A DNA stretch of 64,000 nucleotides from Diphasiastrum complanatum (lineage: Eukaryota; Streptophyta; Lycopodiopsida; Lycopodiales; Lycopodiaceae), in NCBI GenBank assembly GCA_029204225.1, contig CM055096.1, positions 41,846,901 to 41,910,900 on the forward strand. Reading direction: 5' to 3'. Shown piece by piece: positions 43,153 to 55,920 of the stretch. The notes below the pieces were generated by a model. It saw nothing but the letters and a program-made list of their open reading frames with translations, did not search any database and was not told the DNA's origin. The translations under genes and the position numbers were made by a program. Positions within the stretch are counted from its first letter, which is position 1. Each line of letters opens with the position of its first letter.

Positions 43153-43580
43153 CTAGCTCATTTTTATTGATGGATCACCAATGCAAGCAAGCTCTCTATG
43201 AATATCTTTTACTCTCAAAACATAACTAGATGCACTCTCATCACTCTTTTGGCTACTTTGGAAGATTTGATTTCTAGGAGTGAGGAGCCTAGAGGTGTTC
43301 TTAGCCTCATAGATAGCCTTGAGACAATCCCAAGCTTCTTTGGCTGTTGTACAAGTACCTATCTCCCTCAATATCTCATTAGAGACATTCATCTTAATGT
43401 AGTGAAGAGCCATCCTAGCTCTCTTTTTGTATTTTTGAACCTCTTGAAGAACTTGTGGTTCTTCTTCAAGGCCAAGAACTATGTCCATCACATCTTTCAA
43501 GATGGATTTCATCCTCATCTTCCAAATTGAATAGTTTGAAGTGGACAATCTTTCACTTGTTTCCAACAACGTGCGTAGTT
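43153..43580 (-). pseudogene. Copia Gag N-terminal half
   Basis: Minus frame with TLLETSERLSTSNYSIWKMR, MALHYIKMNVSNEILREIG, AWDCLKAIYEAKNTSRLL and YVLRVKDIHRELACIG, the standard Copia gag pattern. It is close to the gag at 36.9 kb but clearly distinct. Its beginning is interrupted by the dispersed repeat at 43.59 kb: the codons before TLLETSERLS read out of foreign sequence. Confidence 0.88.
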
Positions 43581-43592
43581 TTTTTTTGGACG

Positions 43593-44020
43593 GGCACGCT
43601 GATCCGATATCCAATTCGCCATATCAGAGTATTTAATCAATGCGTACCTATTTGTTCTGTTCTTGTAAAGCACTTATCCTCTCGCGTGGAATTGATATCG
43701 GTTCTTTCAAAATGCTCTCATAAAGAAACAATTATCTCAAAAGAAAAAATTTCATCTTTATGGTGCTTAAATAGGACGAGAGACTGTAATAATTGCTCTC
43801 GTACACATTTTTTAATGATGTCCATTTAATATTTGTTTATTATTTGTTTAATGATGATTCGATGAGGCTAGTATTAGATTATTTAATGTATTCCAGCACA
43901 TGTACAAATTTTAGGGCCAGGGCTAATAATGATTTGTAGAATCTAGTGATAGACTATTTAATGTATTTCAGCATAGGTACAAATTTGTCTCACTCTAATT
44001 GGTGGATAAATATAGGCTGT
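43593..44020 (+). repeat. Dispersed repeat, copy 2
   Basis: It matches the reverse complement of 14917-15265. It starts near CACGCTGATCCGATATCC, includes TTGATATCGGTTC, GGTGCTTAAATAGGACGAGA, ATTTAATGTATTCCAGCAC, GCTAATAATGATT and TAAATATAGGCTGTG, and ends at the CT microsatellite. It has inserted at or next to the start of a Copia gag. Confidence 0.8.
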
Positions 44021-44022
44021 GT

Positions 44023-44345
<323 letters not shown>

Positions 44346-44365
44346 CGAATGGCATCATACTTACA

Positions 44366-44420
44366 CGCACACGCACACACACACACACCCTAAACCCTAA
44401 ACCTGAAACCCTAAACACAC
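44366..44420. repeat. CA repeat with interstitial telomere-like units
   Basis: A short (CA)n tract runs into CACCCTAAACCCTAAACCTGAAACCCTAAACACAC, containing three CCCTAAA units, one spaced by a degenerate unit. CCCTAAA is the plant telomere repeat. Confidence 0.8.
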
Positions 44421-45740
44421 ACAAAGAGAAAAAAGAGAGAGAACATAGTAGAGTGCTAATCAAAACTCCCGAACCATTATATCATATTCTAGAATGTCAC
44501 CACATGCTCCCTCCCTACGGCGTTTGAGCTTTGTTGTGGAACTTATCGTCCCCAACAAGAAACATTCGAATCACGCCTTTAACGAAAGAAAACAAGGGCT
44601 ACACACCTTCCTAGAATTGGGAATGTTGGTTACCTTTAACTCTTTTATGATCTCTCTCTCATGACAATTGGAAAAGCACTTATGTAGGCTTCTTTTGGCA
44701 AAGGTTAGTTTTGCTTCAAAAAAACTACTTATCGGCACTTCTCTGCAAGTTTATAGAAGGATTTTTCAATACCAACTATAACTCGCTTTAGCCTTGGCGG
44801 TCTTGGGAGGAGTCTATCAAAGACAAAGTCACTCACCAAAGAGGCTTGGGCTAAAATTATTATAATATTTTTTTATAGAAAAGGGCCTTCGACAGTCATG
44901 AGAGGAGCTATCAAAGATAGGGTCGCTTCCCAATGAGGCTTATGGCCCAATTTATTTTTTTTTTGACAACAAACCCTTGCAGATTTCTCTGTGTCCTTGT
45001 CATAGTGTAACTAAGATGAAACTTCAGAAGCCTTTACAAAAGTTTGTTGTTGTTTTTTTTTTTTAAAATTTTGAAAATAAACCCTTGTAGATTTCTCTGT
45101 GTCTTGGTCTCAACAAGATGGAACTTCAGAGGCCTCTACAAAAGGTTTTTTTTGTTTTTTAACGATGCCGTAAAAAATGAAAAGTAACAGATAGGAAGTG
45201 AGGAGACTCGAAGGGAAAAAAAAACTTGTTTGAGAAAGAAACGTAAAAGAGAGTTAAAGAACCAGGAAAAAGAAAAGCTTAAAAAATACTTAGGTAACTT
45301 ATGAGAAGGGAGGGGAAACATAAAAAAAATAAAATGATTAGAAAAACAGAAAAGAGTACCTTGAAAAAAGGGAGGGGGGGGGGGGGGGAGAGCTTGAAAA
45401 AAGTGAACTAAAGTCATAATAGCGGGCAATTTGGAAAAACCTTAATAAAAAATTTAACTACACAATATATGGCCTACAAAATTAAAATTACTACTTAAAA
45501 AACAAAACTAATTTCTTGAGGGCTTGGGTTTTTTGTAATGGAAATGAAAGATTCCGGAGAATGGGAAAAAGAGGAGGTGAGGGAGAGGAAGCAGAAAAGA
45601 GTGGAGAGAGGAGTGAAGAAATAGAGAATTTGAAAGGAAGCTATGCGGTGAGCAATGTTGGCGCTCCCCAGCAATGGCGCCAATTGTAGTCGGTTGTAGT
45701 ATAGGGGTCCGTTCACTGGGAGCCGCCCGTGCACACCTGC

Positions 45741-45742
<2 letters not shown>
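44421..45742. other. Unannotated DNA with low-complexity segments
   Basis: No gene. Two diverged tandem pairs are visible: TCAAAGACAAAGTCACT / TCAAAGATAGGGTCGCT (44817, 44914) and AGATTTCTCTGTGTC...ACTTCAGARGCCT (44981-45045 and 45089-45140). A run of 15 G lies at 45374-45388. The part 45490-45640 is purine-rich. Confidence 0.5.

Positions 45743-45824
<82 letters not shown>
45743..45824. repeat. (GA)n microsatellite
   Basis: About 82 bases of uninterrupted GA, the first of two tracts separated by 71 bases. Confidence 0.98.
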
Positions 45825-45827
<3 letters not shown>

Positions 45828-45894
45828 ACCAAGGATGGTTGGGGCTATGGGGGCTCGAGCGCCTACCCATAGCTATGCACCAATCAACCTTGGG

Positions 45895-46361
<467 letters not shown>

Positions 46362-46565
46362 TTATTGTGCAGGAAATACCCACAACACATCATAAGTCAA
46401 GGCGTGACTCACATGAATGAGTTCATCTTCAATTGGATCTAGTATGGGTTCCATTGATATCCAAGCTACGTTCAACATGTTCAATGGAAAAGTGATCGGT
46501 GTATCCAAAGTTCGATCTAGTAATGAAATCTCGTTCAATTCGGACTGATTATCTTGTTGACACAT
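46362..46565 (-). pseudogene. Gypsy protease-RT linker fragment
   Basis: The minus frame has LDTPITFPLNMLNVAWISME and PILDPIEDELIH, paralogous to MDTPITFGVNMINVAWLSAE and PIENPVDDDLV at 49815-49913 on plus. This places it in the linker between protease and RT of the same Gypsy family. Only about 65 codons are left. Confidence 0.75.
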
Positions 46566-46869
46566 ATAGCCTGCTATACAATCAATTGTTGCAAGAGCTT
46601 GATTTCAGTTGACAGTAATGGTTTGAGAGTCATAATGGACTCCCAAATTTCTTAGTAGTCGATCACAAGTATAATCAGTTTTTGATGAATTATCATCCCC
46701 TTTTTGGACTATTGGTTTGATAGTCCAAGTGATTGGATCACCTTTGACTGCACGTTCAAGATTTAAACTCATAGCCATGGACGTCCTAATAGGACACGGA
46801 AGACATTTGGTGCGTCAAATATGTCAATAATCTGATGAGCACTATCAATCCTGTCGAAGATAAGGCTAT
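46566..46869. other. Unannotated DNA between Gypsy and Copia remnants
   Basis: No ORF recognised. It may include further decayed linker on minus. Confidence 0.4.
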
Positions 46870-49340
46870 TGTAGGTTAATTTTTGCTGCTCCATGAAATT
46901 GCAACTGTACTGTAATTGAATGTTTGACCACTAGTAGATCTTCTATCATCAATATTACCTCCCCAATCAACATTTGTGTAACCTACCAACATTGGCGCTT
47001 CAGGCTGATCATACTTCAAACCAAAATTCATAGTCCCTCGAATGTACCTGAGAATACGTTTAGTAGACTTGCAGTGTGCTTGACTAGGATTTTGCATAAG
47101 TTGACTAACAACACCAACAACATAAGAAATATCAGGCTGTGTGTGTGTCAAATAGATCAAACTACCCACCAGCTGACTGTACAAGTAAGCATCCACTTTC
47201 TCAGATTCATCATATGCAGTAAGCTTTATGTTGACATCCATCGGTGTATCAAAGGCTTACAATCCTGCATATTGAACTTATAAAACAAATCTCGTGCATA
47301 CTTGCTTTGTGTAAGAAACAACCTCTTTCTTTTGCCATACTTCAATGCCAAGACAACAGTGCATCAATCCTAGATTGCTCATATCAAAAGCATTGGAAAG
47401 ATCTGATTTGATTTAATCAATTAAGCTCTCATTACTTTCTGTAATAATCAAATCATCCATGTACAAAACAATAAACACTATATTTGAATCTTGCCTTATA
47501 TTTCAATAAACACTATATGTAAAAATTAGGATCAACATTACTCTTTACCATTCCCCTTTGCTTGAAGTGTTCATCAATGCAAGAGTACCACACCCGTGGT
47601 GCTTGCTTCAATCCATAGATAGCTTTGTTGAGCTTACACACAAAATGCTCTCTCCCTGGCACAACAATTCCCTGAGGTTGTACTAATACACCTCTTCATC
47701 CAGCACTCCATTAAGAAAAACAAATTTAACATCCATTTGCTGGATCCTCCAACCATAGAAAGTAGAAATAGCAAAGATAGAATGTATAGTTACCATCTTA
47801 GCTATGGGTGCGAAGGTTTCCTCAAAATCAATAACCTCCTATTGCTCAAATCCTCTTGAAACCAACCGTGCTTTGTACTTGTTGAGTTGCCCATCCGTTC
47901 CATATTTGATCTTATAAATCCATTTGCAAGTGATAGGCGTCTTACCATCAAATAGCTCAACCAAGTTCCACATCCTATTTTTCGATATGACCTCCATTTC
48001 TGTTTCCATAGCTGCACGCCACTCCTTGTGTTCCTTTGCTTCATGAAAGGTTTTTGGTTCTTGAGCCTTGAGTACATAACCCATTAGGGCTAGATCCATC
48101 TCTAACCTTGCAAGAGGTTTCCAATTTCTGCTTGACCTTCTAAGCTCTCCCTGTTCGCTAGATTCGGGAGTATCTCCCTTATTAGCCTCACCTGTAACTG
48201 ATAAGTACCACTTAGGTACTCTCTTAGGAATTTCAGCATCGAACTTGCCTTTTTCCATTGAATCTTCCGCATCAGGATCCACTTCCTTCTTGACTTGTAC
48301 TTTCGCTCCCTCATCAAACGGTTTAGTGATTACTTCATATTGTCCACCTTGACTCATCTCATCAAATGTAGCATCCCTAGAGATCACAAGATTATGTGCA
48401 TTTGTATCATACATCTTGTATGCCTTGGCCTTCTCATCATATCCAAGGAGAATACACTAACTTGACAACTTTTGCATCCAATTTCCTTCGTTCCTCATCA
48501 GGAATATGAGCATAAACATCACAACCAAATACTCTCAAACGAGAAATATTAGGTTTCTTTCTAGTAAAACCTTCATGAGGTGTCTTACCTTCCACAGATC
48601 TCATAGGACACAAATTTAGGATATGCGTAGCTATGCTACAAGCTTCTGCCCAAAAGGTGTTTGGCATACCCTTGCTTTTGAGCATTGCCCTGGCCATCTC
48701 AACAATGGATCTATTCTTTCACTCTGCAACTCCGTTTTGCTGCGGTGAATAAGGTGTTGTAGTCTGGCTCTTGATCCCTTGATCTTTGCAAAAATCAATA
48801 AATTCTGTGGAAAAATACTCACCACCTCCATCAGATCTCAAAGTCTTGATGTAACATCCTGTTTGCTTTTCAACTAATGCCTTGAATTCTTTGAACTTAA
48901 CAAAAGCATCTGATTTCCTACTTATGAAATAAATCCAAATGCATCTGCTATGATCATCAATAAAGGTAATAAAGTAATAGCAGCCACTAAGAGATCTAGT
49001 TTGCATTGGTCCACATAAATCATTGTGGACAAGATCTAGGATGCCACTGGCTCTCCTTGCTCCACTTTTCTCAAACCTTTCTCTGTGTTGTTTTTCCAAA
49101 ATGCAACCTTCATAGATTTTTTCTTCAAAAGAAATATTAGGCAATCCAATAACTAGATTACCTCTTTTCAAAATTTGTAAACTTTGAGCACTGATATGAC
49201 CAAATCGTTGATGCCAAAGATCACTTCGACTATCAACAATGCCTGATGGCTGCATCACCTTCTGGTTTGAGCTCTGTGCCATCAACAATGTCCCACAGTT
49301 CTTTGGCTAGAAGTATAACCTTCATCTTGAATTTCTAGAG
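46870..49340 (-). pseudogene. Copia pol: integrase, RT and RNase H, with gag stub
   Basis: The longest Copia pol of the window. On minus from right to left: a gag stub (about 49340-49280) with [11 protein letters not shown]-like wording; pre-integrase [20 protein letters not shown] and [11 protein letters not shown]; integrase core with [41 protein letters not shown] and [10 protein letters not shown]-terminal part ISRLRVFGCDVYAHIPDEER; RT EWRAAMETEMEVISKNRMWN, CKWIYKIKYGTDGQLNKYKA, IQQMDVKFVFLNG and active site VLYMDDLIIT (47452-47485); then RNase H YSQLVGSLIYLTHTQPDISY, GYTNVDWGGNIDDRRSTSG. Stops near 47838, 48434 and 48717 and loss of most of gag, protease and the 3' end make it dead. It abuts a Gypsy element in the opposite direction at 49.35 kb. 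Confidence 0.92.
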
Positions 49341-49349
49341 ATGGTAAGG

Positions 49350-52171
49350 ATTAAAGCCAGCAAGATTCGACATCAAGCTAGCAGATCAATCTTGTGTGAA
49401 ACCAAAAGGTGTAGTTGCCGATATCCCTGTAAAGATAACATGCATGCAGTTTGTGATTACTTTTGTAGTCATGGATATACTTGAATCTCCAACTGCATAT
49501 CGTGTTTTACTGGGAAGACCTTGGTTGCGCAAGTAGTACACAACTGGGGTACAGGGAAACTCACCTTCGAGAACTGAGAACAGGCTGTAAAGGTTGATCC
49601 AACCACATGGGCGGTGAAACCTATTGCACCCAAAGCTGATGATGGATCATCCACGACAGATCACACGATTGATCGCCCAAGGCCAGCCAAGGGAGGTCAC
49701 TATGATTCAGAGACGGATGTCGTGAGATGGATGGATGCATTAGCAACTATTGACTGCTGGACATGTCAATATGAATCAAAATCTGAACCCAGTACATCTT
49801 CACCCAAGTGCTACACTATGGACACACCAATCACATTTGGGGTGAATATGATAAATGTAGCATGGCTGTCAGCGGAACCTATTGAGAACCCAGTGGACGA
49901 TGATTTAGTCCCTTGACAACATGCTCTAGCTTATAATAAGAAGATTAAGCTGACTGATGAGCAGGTCCTATACCACATGGACCCAAATCGCTACGGAATC
50001 AAGAAAGTACCAGCCCAACCACCGCAAAAGTCTGGAATGGCAAAAGTCTGAATGATCGATCCATCCAAGGCACCTGCAAATAAGAAGAATTAGTTGAAGC
50101 AACGCTACAACCAAGTGATCTGATGGAGTGATCTACCCGAAGAGGTGATAGCTATGGTAGATGTTGATATTCACAACCATGGGACGAATGTCACGACAGT
50201 TTCGATGAAAGACAACAAGGAAGAATCCACCAAAATGACGAAAAAGAGAAAAAAGAAGGTGTTGGATTCCTTGAAGTCAATCAAAATGGACTCAGATATA
50301 GCGTCACTTCTACACAAGTGACAGAAAATCAAAAAATGACCAGTCGGACGAAGATCAATATGCTGAAGGAGGAATCTCGACGAGCTCCAGTTCACGAGAT
50401 GCCTGAAACTTTCAAAAATCATACCTTGGACGACATGGTAATAATGATGCCACAAGCCCAGCGAGAACCTGATCAAAGTCAGACACCAGCGAAACAAGTC
50501 TTCGAGGGACCTGCATGAACATAGATGATGAACCTTGCCGAGCCAGGTGAAGAAGAAAAGATCTAGCATGTGGGAGAGCAATTAACGCCCACACAATTCA
50601 AGAGATTACGATCATTGTTGGTGGAGTATAAAGACTATTTTGCCTGGAGTTATAGTGATCTTAAGGGCATTCCACCAACAATAGTCCAACACACCATACC
50701 CTTGTTGGACGGAGTAGTCCCCAAGGTAAGCCGTTACTACCGCTGCAACCCAAATTATATAGAGCTGATCAAGCAGGAGTTGCACAAGCTAATGGATGCA
50801 GATTTCATTTATAAAATCGAGCATATAGAATGGGTATCACCGATAGTTATAGTACCCAAGAAAAATGGCAAAATGCAGATTTGTGTGAATCTAAAGACAC
50901 TCAATGTAGTCACCAAAAAGGATTATTTTCCTTTACCATTTACGAAAAATGTCCTCGACAGAGTAGCTGGCGCCGAAGCCTACAATTTTCTAGACGGCTT
51001 CAGTGGCTAGAACCAGGTGAAGATAGCCCCTCAAGACCAACACAACACAACATTCGCCACAGAATGGGGAACCTATGTTTATAAGGTGATGCCATTCGGA
51101 CTTTGCAATGCCCCAAGCACTTTCCAGCGAGTCATGTAGGCGGCATTCAAAGATTATTTGCAAAAAAAATTGAAAATATTTTTGGACGATCTGTGCGTGC
51201 ATGGTCCACACTCAGAACACTTATCCAATTTGGATCTAGAAAAATGTCAATTTTGGGTGACACGGCTTGATTCTCGGCCATATAGTGTCAAGACACGGGA
51301 TTGCCATAGATCTATCAAAGATCAGGACCATTGTTGATCTACCCCACCAGGGACGATCTGCGAAGTATACATCTTCATGGGTCATGCTAACTATTATAGG
51401 ATCTTCATTCTTGATTTTGCGGAGTTAGCCCGACCAATTTACAAGCTCACAACGGATCCACATTGGAAAGAGAGAGCCCTAAAGGCTTTCCAAAAGCTTA
51501 AGGATGTATTGGTTTCAGCACCAATTTTACACCCACCCAATTGGTCCATTGAGTTTCACGTGCATACGGAAACATTGAAGTATGCAGTTGGAGTAGTCTT
51601 AACCAGCCAGATGAACACAAAAATGATTTTCCAATCCGATTTGCAAGCCGACAGCTCAGTGATATAGAAATAAATTATTCAACCACAGAGCAAGAAGCAC
51701 TAACAATGATCTATGCGATTAAGAAATTTTGACACTACCTGATAGCCACACATTTTGCTTTTGATACGGACCATCAACCCTTGCTCTATCTCGTTAATAA
51801 AACTTGCAACACCGGGAAAATCACCAGATGGCTACTTTTGATGTTGGAATTTGATTTTCGGATAGTAGTTCGTAAGGGAAAACAACACTACATGGCAGGC
51901 TAGACCTTATCAACTGATTGCCAGCTAGTTGTATCGAAGAGGACCAGACGAAATTCTTCGGTGGTGTATTCTCCCTCATGAGGCCACCCATATCATTTCG
52001 CTTTCACATGAAGGCATGAGTGGAGGCCATTTTGCATCCGACATTACAGTTCGCAAGATCTTGCAATCAGGATGTTGGTGGCCAACGATTCATAAGGATA
52101 CGGAGGAATATCTGAGAAAGTGCGATGTGTGCCAAAGGGCGAGAAGACCAATGAGATTGAAGTGGCCATGA
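49350..52171 (+). pseudogene. Ty3/Gypsy pol: protease end, RT, RNase H, integrase finger
   Basis: On plus: the protease end FVVMDILESPTAYRVLLGRP, a long acidic linker with DTPITFGVNMINVAWLSAE, then RT from YKDYFAWSYSDLKGI and HTIPLLDGVVPKVSRYYRCN through VSPIVIVPKKNGKMQICVN, DYFPLPFTKNVLDRV, FLDGFSG, MPFGLCNAPSTFQRVM and the active site IFLDDLCVHG (FLDD at 51179-51190). GHANYYRIFILDFAELARPI and the RNase H start FHVHTETLKYAVGVVL follow, then a badly broken part, then the integrase H2C2 finger HEATHIISLSHEG...CDVCQRARRPM. Stops after FLDGFSG (51008), in the RNase H region and elsewhere show decay. It ends abruptly near 52171 with no core integrase or LTR. Gypsy polymerases replicate the element in the cytoplasmic particle. 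Confidence 0.92.
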
Positions 52172-52745
52172 GATCTTTACACTGCTACCTATTCAAGAGG
52201 GAGATCGAGGATATACATCAAATCAGAATGCAGGGTCCTAGACTCCAGAGCAGCAGGAAGTAGAGGATCGACCGCACGAACAAGAAATGTTCAAGCAGCG
52301 ACGAAACGAACCTCGAAGGTCAACAAGACAAAGAAGAGCTCCAGACCGTTATTCTGACAATATTCAGTGGAGCGAAGACACGTAGTTTGAGTACTGCAGC
52401 TTCACAGAAGAGCCACCAACATACTGAGAAGCTATCCAGAGTCAAGCGGAGAAATTTTAGAAGCAGGCAATGTCAGAGGAGATCGAGTCAATGAGGCAAA
52501 ACGAGGCATGGACATTAGAGCCACTGCCAAAAAATAGAAAAATAGTCGACTGCAAGTGGGTGTACAGGAAAAAGCTAAAATCAGATTGGCCACTACAAGA
52601 CAAGGCTTGTCACAAAGGGCTACACGCAGAGATATGGTGTCGACTATTTCGACACATATTCGCCCATGGTGAAGATGACAAGCATAAGGCTACTCCTTGC
52701 ATACGCCACACAGTACAATCTGAAAATTCACCAGATTATTTCTAA
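52172..52745 (+). pseudogene. Copia linker and RT N-terminal fragment
   Basis: The plus strand reads RRNEPRRSTRQRRAPDRY, a basic linker typical before Copia RT, then MSEEIESMRQNEAWTLEPLP and KIVDCKWVYRKKLKSD, after which the frame is lost although VDYFDTYSPMVK-like wording can be guessed in other phases. It is similar in order to 29270-29500 but a different copy. It ends where an LTR begins at 52769. Confidence 0.8.
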
Positions 52746-52768
52746 AGCGGATAACCGATCACTCCAGG

Positions 52769-53190
52769 TGTGTATGGTTATTAGTTATGCCTCGTCATTC
52801 CGGGCTTGGCCTGTAAAGTAATTAATAATCATATGAGGGCCCAGACCTATAATTGGACATAGGAGCACATGCATAGTGAATGACTGCTTAAATGCAAGAA
52901 TAGGAGGTCAATAGCTCAATATAGGTTGCATGGGAATCCTAGAGAGAATATTCTATCTCTCATGAGGAGAATATGTCCATTGGAAACTCGCCCATCCTCC
53001 TATTGGAAATTCAGTTTCTTGAGCCACTTTCTCTTCCTCTCTCTTAGGTTCTTCACTATGGCTTGGGGGCTAGGTCTAGGAGGAAACTCCAGGAGAGATC
53101 TAGGTTTGGATGGGTGGTTTTTCTCCACAGGTGTCCTTTTGGTTGTTTTGCAACAGGATCTATTTAGATCTTCATTTGGTGATCTTTACA
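52769..53190 (+). repeat. Probable 5' LTR, 422 bp
   Basis: The right end is firm because CA is followed by the primer-binding site. The left end TGTGTATGGTTATTAG is chosen as the nearest TGTG after the Copia fragment. No matching LTR was found downstream. Confidence 0.55.
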
Positions 53191-53191
53191 G

Positions 53192-53203
53192 TGGTATCAG
53201 AGC
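53192..53203 (+). promoter_or_regulatory. Primer-binding site
   Basis: TGGTATCAGAGC, an exact methionine-tRNA site, lies one base past the LTR end on plus. Confidence 0.9.
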
Positions 53204-54125
53204 TATGGATTTGCATCAATCAGAAGGTGGAGCTACTTCTTGTATTTTCTCAGTTTTTGTGGATTTCTCCTTGCATGTTACTTCCAGGTGGTGGAATTGA
53301 TCTCCAAGTAGGTGGCTTCTTTGAATTTGGTGTACTTTCAGCCTAAAGATCATAATTATGGGATTTCTCCATAGTTTTTGTTGGAAATCAAAGGATTTTT
53401 TTGATGATTTTAGTGGATTTTCCACCTAGAATTGAAGTTTTTTGCTTCAAATTGATCATCTGTACTGTGTAGTACGTTTTCCAGATTGTACTTGCTGTTT
53501 TACAGTCATTATTGATTGGATCTAATGATTGCATGATGTTGGAATAGTCAAAAGGTGGATTAGATAGTGATTTTGGACCAAAAATTGGGGTTTTTGGACC
53601 ATAAATGGGCTATAGAAACCATGTTTGACTAGAATCAGAAGTTTTGGTGCTTGAATGCAATGGATTTACAGGGATTTGGATCTTATTGCACGAATTTGTG
53701 GATTTTTCCCACAAATTTTGGTCAAAATTGGTCAAAAACCAAGGTTTTTTGATGTTTTTTGGACTATTTTTGGGGTAGATCTCAAAATTCTCAGCCAAGA
53801 CTTGGTGTGAACGTTTTTAGAGATGTAATGAAGCTGTCCTTGAGCTTTCATGAAATTTGGATGGGATTAGACACCATTAGGGGGCTCAAAACACCAAAAA
53901 TTAGTGTATTTTTGAGAATGAATACCTCTCAATTGGTGGTCTGTAAAATTGATGTAAGAGATAGTGAAGCATCCAAAGTGGACACTATTCTCTATATCAA
54001 TTATGGATGATACTTTAAAGCCTTGGGAAAGGAATTGTTTATGAAGCATAGGACATCACTTGGAGTGTTATCAAAGTTTATGCTAAAATTAGTTGAAGAG
54101 GGCGTCTGAGAGATTTCAACTAGAG
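53204..54125 (+). mobile_element. Short internal region with 3' polypurine tract and LTR start
   Basis: Only about 900 bases separate the primer-binding site from AGTTGAAGAGGGCG (54091-54104), a polypurine tract, and TCTGAGAGATTTCAACTAG (54105 on). The latter matches the beginning of the LTR family at 33-39 kb (minus reading TGTGAGAGATTTCAACTAG). No long ORF is present. It holds the coding wording CKIDVRDSEASKVDTILYIN just before the polypurine tract. Either it is a tiny TRIM-like element with mismatched LTRs, or a leader of one element joined by deletion to the tail of another. The LTR copy itself is cut off after about 20 bases. Confidence 0.5.
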
Positions 54126-54316
54126 TTAGTTACTATAAGATCGAACATGATTTCTATCACTATTGTTTTTGTTCGAAATTGATAGGCATAGTTATGCATA
54201 AAGAAAGAGGAAGATAGTTTATTCCACGCACACGATAAGTTTTCTTTCTTTCTTGTCGTTCAAACTCTTTTCATTTTATTCTTTTCAACCTATCTTTTAC
54301 ACACCTCTTTCCAACA
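54126..54316 (+). repeat. Partial Copia 5' LTR
   Basis: The right end TTTCCAACA is followed by the primer-binding site. Pyrimidine-rich CTTTCTTTCTTGTCG before it is typical of the R/U5 end. The left end is missing. Confidence 0.6.
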
Positions 54317-54328
54317 TGGTATCAGAGC
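54317..54328 (+). promoter_or_regulatory. Primer-binding site
   Basis: TGGTATCAGAGC, exact, directly after the LTR end. Confidence 0.92.
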
Positions 54329-54518
54329 GTTGATTCTTCTTCACGGCCTAATACTATATCAGAGCACAAGCTATTATACTTGATATATTTTGCGATATCA
54401 AATTCTTCTTCAGTTCGAATCAATTTGTTTCGGTATCAAAGAATTGATCTCCAATTGTAGTGTAGCACTGTATCTTTCTCTTAACGACAATCAAATTATT
54501 GATAGTTTCAAGTTCCAG

Positions 54519-55920
54519 ATGGATTCTCAAAAAAAACCTTGTCTTATTGCAGACAAGCTGGATGAATCCAATAATCATTTATGAAAATTTAAGATGAAGA
54601 CCTTGCTAATCACCAACGAGTTGTGGGAAGTTGTTACAAGTATCAAATTGAAACCTGAAGATGACACAAACGACTCAAAATGGAAATCGAAAGACAGTAA
54701 AGTTTTCACGCTTATTATCCTCAATATATGAGATACTCAAATTGGCCACGTAGCTGAAGCTAAAACTTCAAAAGAAGTCTGGGACATAGTATCAGATGTT
54801 TGGGACATTAAAGTGTCCTAAGTGATGATGCCATGTATCAGACAAATAGGAGTATCCATATCATACTATCGATAGGAGTAATAAGATCCTTGCACTCGGT
54901 AAGAGGCATGGATACTTATATAGATTGGCACATTGTTATTCTAATTTTAGTCAAGCCTTGAAAACCTCTATTCTTGACAATAAAGCATTACTATGGCATC
55001 ATCGCTTAGGACACTTGAATTATGCATATATTTCAAACATGTCCAGACAATCCCTGGCACTTGATCTCGACTATCCTTCTGGCAAAGTCGATCTCCCTGT
55101 CTGCCATAGCTGCATTCTTGAAAAGCAGACTAGGATTCCTTTTAGATCGAGTCATAGGCATGCAACAAAAGGTTTGTTAGATGTTGTTCATTCAGATATA
55201 TGTGGACCTATGCAAATTCCATCATTACTAGATGCAAATTATTTCATTAATTTTATTGACGAATTCTCCAGAAGAACAGTTGTTTAATTCATCAAGCAGA
55301 AATCAAAAGCTTTCATCAAGTTCAGACAATTTAAAGAGCATGTAGAAAATCAAATTGGCAAACAAAGCAAAGCACTGAGGTCTGACAACGAGGGAAAATA
55401 CATCTCCACCGAATTCAAGGAGTACTGCCTTAGCAACGACATTGAGCAACAATACATTACCTCCTATTTGCCTCAGTCAAGTGGTCTCGTTGAGAGAAAG
55501 AACAGAACCTTAGTCGAATCAACAAAATGCATGTTATCACATGCGACACTTCTGAAGTCCTTCTGGGCTGAAGCTGTTTCAATAGCAACCTATATTCAGA
55601 ACAAATGTCCTACTAAAGGTCTCTCAGACAAAACACCATTCGAAGTTTGGACAAGTACCAAACCTACTCTATCAAGCTTACGAGTTTTTGGATGTACTAT
55701 TTATGCGCAGATTCCTCATGATCTTAGGAAGAAGCTCGACTTCCAGAGTATCAAATGTATTTTCATCAGCTACACTACTTCAGATCAAGTCTACAAATTG
55801 TTCGATCCCATTGAGTTGAAGATATTCACTACCCGAGATGTCATCTTCATTGATGTAGTGGGTTTATTTCCTAGCCTATCCTCAACCCAAGATTCAAGCA
55901 ATCTAGCATCAAGGAGATGA
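54519..55920 (+). pseudogene. Copia gag stub fused to integrase
   Basis: Begins MDSQKKPCLIADKLDESNNH with KMKTLLITNELWEVVTSI, a gag start, broken by stops. An internal deletion near 54820 leads to GKRHGYLYRLAHCYSN, then the pre-integrase ALLWHHRLGHLNYAYISNMS, VCHSCILEKQTRIPF, and the integrase core VVHSDICGPM, FINFIDEFSRRTVV, ALRSDNEGKYISTEFKEYC and YLPQSSGLVERKNRTLVE (aspartates and glutamate present). The C-terminal side has WAEAVSIATYIQNKCPTK, LRVFGCTIYAQIPHDLRKKL and FTTRDVIFID. A stop after FSRRTVV (55285) breaks it. Nothing of RT follows. The frame ends at 55920, against a Copia element in the other direction. Confidence 0.9.
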
